A stretch of 5,688 nt of DNA from an uncultured Saprospiraceae bacterium (GTDB lineage: Bacteria; Bacteroidota; Bacteroidia; Chitinophagales; Saprospiraceae): positions 1 through 5,688 of the forward strand of contig CALHBW010000058.1 in the NCBI GenBank assembly GCA_937930625.1. Direction: 5' to 3'. Position 1 is the first letter of the stretch; each line of letters begins with the position of its first letter. The notes under the pieces were generated by a model. It did not search any database and was not told where the DNA came from. It saw only the letters and a program-made list of their open reading frames with translations. The position numbers were made by a program, and so were the translations under genes. Below are positions 1 to 5,681 of the stretch, in pieces.

Positions 1-23
1 TGGACCGAAAATGTTCAAAAAAG

Positions 24-102
24 TGTGTCACGCAGAGGGCGCAGAGAACGCAGAGGTCTGATAATCAATGCTCTGCGAACTCCGCGTTCTCTGCGTGACA
101 CA
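24..102. repeat. Imperfect palindromic intergenic repeat with a 9-base CGCAGAG period
   Basis: Two 32-base arms (24-55 and 71-102) are reverse complementary at 27 of 32 positions around a 15-base loop. Each arm is itself a short tandem array: CGCAGAG recurs every 9 bases with GG or AA between copies (31-55), and the other arm shows the same period in complement. The bases after it (about 107-117, CTTAGTGGTTT) resemble flanks I remember from GCAGAG-type dispersed repeats. It contains no gene. A folded RNA or a mobile non-autonomous repeat are both possible; the family assignment is from memory and unchecked. Confidence 0.75.
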
Positions 103-150
103 GCATCTTAGTGGTTTCAGCATTACATGTACAACACTACCGAATTTTCC

Positions 151-167
151 ATTCAAAATTCAAAATT
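151..167. repeat. Short ATTCAAA tandem repeat
   Basis: ATTCAAAATTCAAAATT repeats an 8-base unit about twice in the AT-rich leader of the secreted-protein gene. The preceding GAATTTT (142-148) is partly complementary, so a weak hairpin is possible. I see no clear TAnnTTTG promoter box between this repeat and the start codon. Confidence 0.4.
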
Positions 168-234
168 AGCGAACACATTGCGTTCAAAGTTACAATAAAA
201 AATCAAATTGAATTCAGATTTTAAATCCCATCAA

Positions 235-2103
235 ATGTTTTACCTTTACCATGTGAAAAATTACCATTACATACTTATTTTCCTCCTAATAAGCACACAA
301 GCGATTGCTCAGGTTTGTACAGGCAATTTAGGCGAAAATCTTTTCCCGGAAGGCGATTTCGGAAGCGGCACGGCGAATATTCCGCCCACCGACCCGATGA
401 TTGCGCCGGGCTATATTTACACCACGAATCCGCCTCCTTTCGATGGTTTTTATACGATTACCAATAATACATGGTCTTGGACTGGTCTGTTCACGACTTG
501 GTTGACGATTGAGGATAATAGCCCCGACCCGAATGGCTATATGATGGTCGTCAATGCGAGTTTTGACCCCGGTTTGTTTTACGAACAACAGGTGGATAAC
601 CTGTGTGAAAATACCTTATACAGTTTTTCCGCAGACATCATAAATTTGATTAGACCTAATGTAAATCAACTACTACCCAATGTGTCGTTTTTGATTGATG
701 GGGCAGAGCAATATTCCACAGGAAACATCCCCGAAAGTGGACAGTGGACGACCTATGGCTTCACGTTCACCACTGCTCCGGGACAGACTTCCGTCACGCT
801 TTCCTTACGAAATAATGCGCCCGGCGGTATCGGCAATGACATTGCGCTCGACAATATCTCCTTTCGCCCTTGCGGACCGGAAGCCTTTGCGCTGATTGAT
901 GCTTCGTCGGGTATCTGTGCGGGTGGTATGCCGATTGATATTACAGCAAATATCATTGGTAATCAATACGATACACCTGTTTACCAATGGCAACAAAGTT
1001 TCGATGGTGGTATGACTTGGGTGGATATTCCCGGCGCAAATGCAGCGACTTATACACATACCGACGTAACGGCAGGGACATATTACTATCGTTATTTGCT
1101 GGCGAATGCGTCTGATAATTTGCTAAATATTAGTTGTCGTGTCATATCTGATGTGGAAATCATTGAGATACCACCTGCTGTTTACTCGATTACAGATACG
1201 TTGTGTCAAGGACTCTCTTTTCCGCTTGGCGATAATTTGTATTCGACAACGGGCATATATACCGAGAATTTGACGACTGCGAATGGTTGTGACAGCATCG
1301 TCACGCTTGACCTCACGATTATTCCCGATACGCAAATTGAGGCAGAATTTATACTTGAAAATCCTTCTTGTTCATACTTGCAAGACGGTAGTTTGGTGTT
1401 GGATACTATCACGGGCGGTGTGCCACCTTTTGAGGTGTATATTGACGGGGAATTAGATGTTGACCAAGCGGTGTTTAACTTGGGCGGCGGCGATTATGCC
1501 TATCAAATTGAAGACCATTATGGCTGTACTTCGGAAGATATTTTGACGCTGGTTACGCCGATTCCATTTATTGCTGATCTTGGCCAGGATATTACAGTTG
1601 AATTGGGTGAGGTAGTGGTTTTGTCGCCGATTTTCATGCTTTTTCCCGAAAGCATCTCTTGGTCTCCTGCGGCAGAAATTAATTGCGAACCGGACTGTAC
1701 GACTCCTATTTTTATTCCTGCTAATTCACTAACAGTTACGCTAAATGCCACATCTACAATGGGTTGTGTGACATCGGATTCGATTCGGATTAATGTAGAA
1801 GCGGTTAGAAAGGTCTTTATACCAAATGTCTTTTCTCCCAATGACGATGGAGCAAATGATACTTTTACTATTTTTGGTGGCATACCCGATGTGCAGGAAA
1901 TAGAACTACTAAATATCTATGACCGTTGGGGCGGATTGGTATTTACACAAAGTAATTTTCTGCCAAATGATACGACTTTGGGTTGGGATGGTACGGTTGG
2001 TGGCAAAGATGTTGACGTGGGCGTGTATGTGTATGCGGCGCGGGTGAAATTTTTGGATGGAGAGGTGCTGGAATATTCGGGTGGAGTGAGTTTGGTGCGC
2101 TGA
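235..2103 (+). CDS. Secreted multidomain surface protein with type B T9SS sorting domain
   Basis: Residue numbers count from the ATG at 235 (622 aa). The first 25 or so residues form a Sec signal peptide: a hydrophobic YILIFLLIST core ending in QAIAQ before VCTG. Residues about 27-214 look like a beta-sandwich, possibly carbohydrate-binding (GENLFPEGDF near the start, DIALDNISFRPCG near the end). Residues about 216-312 are Ig/PKD-like with a YQWQQSFDGG strand. Residues about 317-363 match a short CDSIVTLDLT-type domain common in Bacteroidota surface proteins. About 376-441 is SprB-repeat-like (TGGVPPFEVYIDG). Residues about 525-622 are a gliding-motility-type C-terminal domain (FIPNVFSPNDDGANDTF, YDRWGGLVF, GWDG, GVYVYAARV), which directs export by the type IX system and attachment or release at the cell surface. 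A TTG at 208 is in frame, but it would place nine polar residues before the signal; a GTG at 253 is also possible. Ligand unknown; adhesin or binding role inferred. Confidence 0.9.
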   Translation: MFYLYHVKNYHYILIFLLISTQAIAQVCTGNLGENLFPEGDFGSGTANIPPTDPMIAPGYIYTTNPPPFDGFYTITNNTWSWTGLFTTWLTIEDNSPDPNGYMMVVNASFDPGLFYEQQVDNLCENTLYSFSADIINLIRPNVNQLLPNVSFLIDGAEQYSTGNIPESGQWTTYGFTFTTAPGQTSVTLSLRNNAPGGIGNDIALDNISFRPCGPEAFALIDASSGICAGGMPIDITANIIGNQYDTPVYQWQQSFDGGMTWVDIPGANAATYTHTDVTAGTYYYRYLLANASDNLLNISCRVISDVEIIEIPPAVYSITDTLCQGLSFPLGDNLYSTTGIYTENLTTANGCDSIVTLDLTIIPDTQIEAEFILENPSCSYLQDGSLVLDTITGGVPPFEVYIDGELDVDQAVFNLGGGDYAYQIEDHYGCTSEDILTLVTPIPFIADLGQDITVELGEVVVLSPIFMLFPESISWSPAAEINCEPDCTTPIFIPANSLTVTLNATSTMGCVTSDSIRINVEAVRKVFIPNVFSPNDDGANDTFTIFGGIPDVQEIELLNIYDRWGGLVFTQSNFLPNDTTLGWDGTVGGKDVDVGVYVYAARVKFLDGEVLEYSGGVSLVR

Positions 2104-2109
2104 TGTAGC

Positions 2110-2126
2110 ACAAGCATCTTGCTTGT
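2110..2126. repeat. Short palindrome ACAAGCA-TCT-TGCTTGT
   Basis: Seven-base perfect arms flank a 3-base loop and begin six bases after the stop codon of the secreted-protein gene. The sequence GTAGCACAAGCATCTTGCTTGT looks like a dispersed intergenic repeat; its complement gives the peptide KQDACAT that often turns up in spurious translations. It may be the left edge of a larger element continuing to 2189. No T-tract follows. Confidence 0.6.
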
Positions 2127-2189
2127 CCACCTATAATGTCCAAACTTGTCAGACATTTTCAAAATGTCTGACAAGTTTGGACATTGTGG
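2127..2189. repeat. Perfect 25-bp-arm palindrome between convergent genes
   Basis: Bases 2135-2159 are exactly reverse complementary to 2161-2185 with a single C at 2160 between them. After a 4-base bulge (2131-2134), CCAC (2127-2130) pairs with GTGG (2186-2189). The structure lies just after the secreted-protein gene and faces the tRNA-like RNA, so it could stop transcripts from the left. There is no T-run after it on either strand, so a plain intrinsic terminator is not the obvious reading; a dispersed palindromic repeat fits as well. Confidence 0.75.
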
Positions 2190-2200
2190 GATAAAATAGC

Positions 2201-2233
2201 AAAAGCGAGAACTACTTTCGTAATTCTCGCTTT
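2201..2233 (-). terminator. Intrinsic terminator of the tRNA-like RNA gene
   Basis: On the minus strand a 10-bp stem (AAAGCGAGAA at 2233-2224 with TTCTCGCTTT at 2211-2202) closes a 12-base loop. It runs straight into T-rich sequence (TTTTGCTATTTT, to about 2193). It begins 18 bases after the 3' end of the tRNA-like fold. Because the stem ends in A and T runs, it could also act in the plus direction. Confidence 0.75.
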
Positions 2234-2251
2234 AAATTCGCCTGGTATCAG

Positions 2252-2395
2252 CTGTGAGAGAAGGATTCGAACCTTCACGAAGCAGTTAGCCATAACACAT
2301 AATCAACTTTAGTGGTCAACCCTTTATGCTACGTTTGTCCTGTTATCTTCACCCTCGAGACAGGAGGGCATGTCTGCCGATTTCATCACCTCACA
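2252..2395 (-). ncRNA. tRNA-like RNA with Leu-type D arm, GUC anticodon loop and 75-nt variable domain
   Basis: The minus strand folds as a full tRNA frame. The acceptor is TGTGAGG (2395-2389) with TCTCACA (2259-2253), including one G-U pair; C-1 (2396) can also pair with G73 (2252). The D stem is ATG/CAT (2386-2384, 2372-2370) around the 11-base loop AAATCGGCAGA with the GG pair, the pattern of leucine tRNAs. The anticodon stem is CCCTC/GAGGG (2368-2364, 2356-2352) with loop CTGTCTC, anticodon GUC at 2361-2359, and U rather than a purine at position 37. The T arm is GAAGG-TTCGAAT-CCTTC (2276-2260). CCA is not encoded. Between anticodon and T arms lie 75 bases (2351-2277) instead of 4 to about 20. 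They can form TGAAG/CTTCG (2351-2347 with 2282-2278) and an 8-bp inner stem (2331-2324 with 2295-2287, one bulged G). The anticodon, C38 and G73 fit Asp identity, but the D arm does not. Role unknown; probably not an ordinary decoding tRNA. Confidence 0.8.
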
Positions 2396-2479
2396 GTATT
2401 ATTAATTTTGAATGGATTCATTCGCCATTCTTATTTTTTGAAGTTTGTAAAAAACAACTATTTGCTTTTGATTACATGA

Positions 2480-2512
2480 CAAAGATAAGGGGAAAAGGTA
2501 TTTTGATGCAAA
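2480..2512 (-). promoter_or_regulatory. Bacteroidota-type promoter for the tRNA-like RNA
   Basis: On the minus strand TTTG (2512-2509) is followed after 21 bases by TATCTTTG (2487-2480). This matches the -33 TTTG and -7 TAnnTTTG boxes known for the main sigma factor of Bacteroidota. The predicted transcript would begin near 2474, giving a leader of about 80 bases before the acceptor stem and a primary RNA of about 275-280 bases to the terminator. The leader has a possible small hairpin (GAATGG with CCATTC, about 2410-2430). Confidence 0.7.
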
Positions 2513-2540
2513 TTTTTTAATGATTTTATTTTATTTTTAG

Positions 2541-2567
2541 AAAAATGGTAATTTTATTTCCATTTTT
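2541..2567. terminator. Weak AT-rich hairpin after the RDD gene
   Basis: AAAAATGG (2541-2548) pairs with CCATTTTT (2560-2567) around an 11-base loop. On the minus strand it lies about 80 bases after the RDD stop codon and ends in a T-run. The stem has only two G-C pairs, so termination would be weak. The rest of 2513-2643 is AT-rich spacer in which I see nothing else. Confidence 0.3.
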
Positions 2568-2643
2568 TTGATAAAATTTTATTTGCTAAAATAAATTGGG
2601 TAGTTATTTTGAGAATATGATAATAGTCGTTTGCTTCGGATTT

Positions 2644-3096
2644 TTATTCAAAAGTCATCACTGAATTGGCAACTTTATCATGTATCGCTTGTCCATACTT
2701 ATTGGAATGAATCGTCAGCAGCGACACCCAACCCAACAAAGCTTTTGCTAAGTATCTGAGCAATGAATAGACGATATTGATATTTTTCGGAGTATCTTCA
2801 TCAATGTATTTAGTATAATTTCTAACTCGTAAGCCCATGATTCTCTGCCCGATAGTCCTGTCAACAGCAATCATGACGGGTTCATACAACCAAATCAAAG
2901 CGAAAGCAATACCACGAACCAAGCCCGACTGGATATTGAGTGCATTCAGAATAGTGGCTGCAATCATCATCAAAACGATAATAACTATACCATCTGCCAG
3001 CATAGATTTGATTCTTACGAGCAAACTTGGGCGGTTAAACATGATTTCTTCCTGTTCGATTTGGTCTAATACGATATTAGTTTCTTGGTTATCCAT
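2644..3096 (-). CDS. Small RDD-family membrane protein
   Basis: The 150-residue product begins MDNQETNIVL after an AT-rich leader (CAAAAAAAT just before ATG), a usual Bacteroidota start without Shine-Dalgarno. After a polar, acidic N-terminus, the RDD pattern appears: R28 and D35 in LLVRIKSMLADG, then D79 in VMIAVDRTIGQRIMGLRV, the conserved end of the second helix. Hydrophobic segments lie at about 34-54 and 59-78, with a third weaker one at about 109-128. The tail GQAIHDKVANSVM matches the usual RDD ending. RDD proteins are inner-membrane proteins of mostly unknown role; some have been linked to ion transport. An ATG 44 codons upstream (3228) is in frame but adds an atypical basic stretch reaching into a repeat. 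The gene is same-strand with, but 318 bases from, the dehydrogenase; no joint operon is evident. A near-match promoter box TACCTTTA lies at 3155-3148 without a good -33 partner. Confidence 0.85.
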   Translation of the reverse strand: MDNQETNIVLDQIEQEEIMFNRPSLLVRIKSMLADGIVIIVLMMIAATILNALNIQSGLVRGIAFALIWLYEPVMIAVDRTIGQRIMGLRVRNYTKYIDEDTPKNINIVYSLLRYLAKALLGWVSLLTIHSNKYGQAIHDKVANSVMTFE

Positions 3097-3230
3097 ATTT
3101 TTTTGAATTTTAGAATGTTGAGAAAGTATGCTTTTGCAATTACTTTCTAAAGGTATGAAAAATATGGATATGAAGGTGGTTTTATGGGAGAATTTGCATT
3201 TTGTTTTTTTCTTATATCTAACGGTCACAT

Positions 3231-3319
3231 GTATGCGACGTAACTGCGCCTAGCAGTTATGTCCGAACGTCCTCGCATACCCGTCGTTGCCAGCTTTTGC
3301 TGGCAATGAACGGGTATGC
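3231..3319. repeat. Nested palindromic repeat with three copies of a GTATGC arm
   Basis: This 318-base gene-free gap (3097-3414) holds one compact element. GTATGCG (3231-3237) can pair with CGCATAC (3274-3280), enclosing a hairpin TAACTGC/GCAGTTA (3241-3247, 3253-3259). The middle copy is also the start of a second, stronger hairpin: GCATACCCGT (3275-3284) with ACGGGTATGC (3310-3319), then TTGCCAGC/GCTGGCAA (3287-3294, 3299-3306) and a TTTT loop. The two folds compete. It lies after the dehydrogenase on the minus strand and could slow read-through. No U-run follows, so a mobile or dispersed repeat is equally likely. The rest of the gap is AT-rich. Confidence 0.7.
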
Positions 3320-3414
3320 ATTGTTCTGCCTTCGGCTTCTATTTTCTAATTCAATTTATTCATTTAGTCTATTTCTGATTTCGTCTCGTTCAACTTGATT
3401 GAAAAAATTATATA

Positions 3415-5547
3415 CTATTCTGCTGACAATGCAAACGCCATTATTGACCCTGATGGATTTTCCGTAGTCCCTCCAACTGAAAGAGCAAGATATTGTTTTC
3501 CATCTATAGCATAAGAACAAACATTAGCATTATTAGCAGCAGGCAGAGTAGTTTCCCAAATCAAATCACCTGTCATTTTATCAAATGCCCATAATTTTTT
3601 ATCTGCTGCCCCACTTATAAACACCAAACCACCAGCCGTTACCATTGGTCCTGACCGACCTAACAGACCTGTAGGAGGTGCACCTGCTTCTTGTAACTTT
3701 TCATCATTGCCGAGTGGTATTTGCCACTCATATTCACCAGTCGAAAGGTTTAAAGCATTTAATGTTGCCCACGGAGGTTTTAAGGCGGGGTTGCCACTTG
3801 GGTCACTCCATGTTCTATAAGGGGTAATATTCATATATCTTTCGGGTTCATTTTCGCTTTCTGTGACTTGTGGTACTTCTATTTTAGCGTCTTTTTTATT
3901 ATAAATAAAAGCCATGATTCCGTTAATTTCTTGTTCGCTTAATACACTTTGATAGCCAGGCATGATACCACTTCCCTGACGAATTTTTTGGAGGGATATT
4001 CCTTCGGCTACTCTGTCTTTTAATCCTACCAAAGAGGGATAACTTGGAGGAATACCTTGCATTTCTTGACCATGACAGGATGCACAATGTTTTTCATATG
4101 TAACTCTACCTAATTCAAACCGAGTATTGTTTTGGGCGGCAAAGTGTTGATTAGCATCTACTATAGTTTGGATTTCTGGTAAGTTATTTCCTCGGATGTA
4201 GATATAGTTGGTATTAGGGTCAAATGCTCCTCCGCCCCAATTAGCCCCGCCTCTGGTAGCTGGTATAGAAAGTGTTCCCTGCAAATCGGGTGGCGTAAAC
4301 AACCCTTCAAAACGAACAGACCTGAAGGTTTTTAAAATAGCTTCATGGTCGGTGTCCGAGTAATGATTTAAGTCGTCTCCAGTCATGGATTGTCTGACAA
4401 AAGGTGCTGGCTTGAGCGGAAAAGGCTGTGTCTCATAGGCTATTTCTCCTGGTAGATTGGAAGCAGGAACTTTGCGTTCTTCAACAGGAAAAATGGGTTC
4501 ACCTGTATCTCTGTCTAATACAAAAATAAACCCTTGTTTGGTTGCTTGTACCACTACGTCCATTTCTTTTCCATCCTTTTCGATAGTCACCAAATTGGGT
4601 GGACATGGTAAATCATAATCCCAAATATCATGATGTACAGTTTGAAAATGCCATTTATAAGCACCTGTAGCAGCATCTAATGCCAATACACAATTGCCGT
4701 AAAGATTGGCACCTATTCTATCTGCTCCATAAAAATCATAGCTGGGAGAACCCATAGCCAGATAAACCACCCCTCTTTCTATATCTATACTCTTTCCTGC
4801 CCAGCAGTTAACACCTCCTGCATATTTATAAGCATCAGGTGGCCAGGTTTCGTAACCCTTTTCGCCAGGATGAGGTATGGAATGAAATGTCCAAGCCAAC
4901 TCTCCAGTCTTTACATGGTAGGCACGGATGTAGCCAGGAGGTGAACCATAAAAATCTGGTAGTCGTGAACCAATAATGATTAGGTCTTTATAAATTCTGC
5001 CTGGAGTTGTTAGGGTGACCGAAATTTTTTCTGGGTCATCACGTACGCCTTCATTCAGATTTACTTTTCCATTTTCACCAAAAGAGGAAATTATTTTGCC
5101 CGTCTTAGCATTAATTGCTATGAGAGAAGTTCCAGCAGAATATAAAATCCGTTTATCATTTCCATTCTCCCAATAAGTAACTCCTCTGCTTGCTGCACTT
5201 GCTTCGCCTTCATCCAAAGCCATAAAAGACCAAATTTTTTCGCCCGTGTTAGCATTAATGGCAAATACAGTTTGTTTACCAGAGTTGGCATACATCACCC
5301 CATCAATTATAATAGGATTGCTTTGGCTTGAAACTGGTTTTTCTCCTTGAGGCAAATCATCCATTTGGAAAGTCCACGCAGGTTCTAATTGGCTTACATT
5401 GGAAGTATTGATTTGGTCTAAGGGAGAATAACTACTACTTTTTGCATCGGCTTTATAGGTCGTCCAAGTATTGGAGTTTGTAGTAATTTCCTCCTTGCAA
5501 CTTGCAAAAAGTAAAATAAATAATAAGCTAATGAACTTTAATCTATT
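3415..5547 (-). CDS. PQQ-dependent dehydrogenase lipoprotein (glucose/alcohol type) with cytochrome c domain
   Basis: Oxidises a sugar or alcohol with PQQ and passes electrons to its own heme c, probably in the periplasm. Numbering is from the internal ATG at 5364 (649 aa). Propeller tryptophan-type motifs: VFAINANTGEKIW (33-45), LIAINAKTG (81-89), AYHVKTGELAW (148-158), VLALDAATGAYKW (226-238). HHDIWDYDLP (244-253) and ATK (274-276) match the PQQ/substrate Asp and the Lys of membrane glucose dehydrogenases. GGANWGGGAFDPNTNYIYI is at 372-390. A cytochrome c is inserted near 418-490: CASCH (427-431), with M468 in GIMPGY a possible axial ligand. The last blades follow (LLGRSGPMVTAGGLVF, 567-582). 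There are no adjacent cysteines as in methanol dehydrogenases. The frame stays open to 5553 and adds NRLKFISLLFILLFASCK, a lipoprotein signal with the acylated Cys at 5499-5497, then NTWTTYKADAKSSSYSPLDQI, the first family motif. No ATG, GTG or TTG starts this part, so 5547 is the likely first codon after a lost start. Substrate unknown. Confidence 0.88.
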   Translation of the reverse strand, partial: NRLKFISLLFILLFASCKEEITTNSNTWTTYKADAKSSSYSPLDQINTSNVSQLEPAWTFQMDDLPQGEKPVSSQSNPIIIDGVMYANSGKQTVFAINANTGEKIWSFMALDEGEASAASRGVTYWENGNDKRILYSAGTSLIAINAKTGKIISSFGENGKVNLNEGVRDDPEKISVTLTTPGRIYKDLIIIGSRLPDFYGSPPGYIRAYHVKTGELAWTFHSIPHPGEKGYETWPPDAYKYAGGVNCWAGKSIDIERGVVYLAMGSPSYDFYGADRIGANLYGNCVLALDAATGAYKWHFQTVHHDIWDYDLPCPPNLVTIEKDGKEMDVVVQATKQGFIFVLDRDTGEPIFPVEERKVPASNLPGEIAYETQPFPLKPAPFVRQSMTGDDLNHYSDTDHEAILKTFRSVRFEGLFTPPDLQGTLSIPATRGGANWGGGAFDPNTNYIYIRGNNLPEIQTIVDANQHFAAQNNTRFELGRVTYEKHCASCHGQEMQGIPPSYPSLVGLKDRVAEGISLQKIRQGSGIMPGYQSVLSEQEINGIMAFIYNKKDAKIEVPQVTESENEPERYMNITPYRTWSDPSGNPALKPPWATLNALNLSTGEYEWQIPLGNDEKLQEAGAPPTGLLGRSGPMVTAGGLVFISGAADKKLWAFDKMTGDLIWETTLPAANNANVCSYAIDGKQYLALSVGGTTENPSGSIMAFALSAE

Positions 5548-5560
5548 ATAATACTACTAA

Positions 5561-5566
5561 CCTCTT
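5561..5566 (-). promoter_or_regulatory. Possible ribosome binding site marking the lost dehydrogenase start
   Basis: AAGAGG on the minus strand lies 11 bases upstream of AT at 5549-5548, where adding one G would give ATG-AAT-AGA. The purine-rich site is suggestive rather than strong, since Bacteroidota often do not use Shine-Dalgarno pairing. It supports the view that translation began near 5549 rather than at 5364, which has no comparable site. Confidence 0.4.
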
Positions 5567-5612
5567 AAAATCCTTATATGAATTACGCTGAAAGTTAGTG
5601 TATTGTAAAAAT

Positions 5613-5669
5613 GGCGAAACTTTGTATTATTGATAAAAATTTACAGACAATCAACAAACAAGTTTCGCC
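5613..5669 (-). promoter_or_regulatory. Leader hairpin at the predicted transcript start of the dehydrogenase
   Basis: GGCGAAACTT (5613-5622) is exactly reverse complementary to AAGTTTCGCC (5660-5669), and inside it TTGAT (5630-5634) can pair with ATCAA (5650-5654). The minus-strand hairpin starts within a few bases of the start point predicted from the -7 box at 5681-5674. It could stabilise the mRNA 5' end, regulate expression, or serve as an operator in DNA. I do not recognise it as a known riboswitch. Confidence 0.5.
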
Positions 5670-5673
5670 GTGT

Positions 5674-5681
5674 CAAAGATA
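5674..5681 (-). promoter_or_regulatory. Promoter -7 box TATCTTTG for the dehydrogenase
   Basis: TATCTTTG on the minus strand is a perfect TAnnTTTG box, identical to the one before the tRNA-like RNA. The matching -33 TTTG would fall near 5700-5706, outside the window, so it cannot be checked. Predicted start is near 5668, giving a leader of about 120 bases before the dehydrogenase start. Confidence 0.5.

Noticed and set aside
208..234. TTG start for the secreted protein
   Set aside because: It would put nine polar residues before a signal peptide that is complete from the ATG at 235.
328..2174. Several minus-strand and alternate-frame reading frames over the secreted-protein gene, including one with KQDACAT
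   Set aside because: They are shadows of the real gene or of the adjacent palindromic repeats and show no domain or start signal of their own.
2252..2395. tmRNA, or a tRNA interrupted by a group I intron
   Set aside because: There is no tag reading frame ending in ALAA and the anticodon arm is intact, unlike tmRNA. The extra 75 bases are too few for a group I intron and sit in the variable loop, not the anticodon loop.
2326..2520. Small plus-strand reading frame of 64 codons
   Set aside because: It lies across the tRNA-like RNA and its promoter on the opposite strand, has no recognisable domain, and its composition follows the RNA structure.
2837..3106. Plus-strand 89-codon frame opposite the RDD gene
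   Set aside because: Its hydrophobic stretches mirror the membrane helices of the RDD protein read on the other strand.
3097..3228. N-terminal extension of the RDD protein to the ATG at 3228
   Set aside because: The added 44 residues are basic and unlike RDD proteins. The ATG at 3096 gives the usual family length.
3216..3295. Possible integron attC site
   Set aside because: ATCTAAC (3216-3222) fits one end (RYYYAAC), but no matching GTTRRRY lies at a suitable distance, the outer parts do not pair as required, and no integrase or cassette gene is seen.
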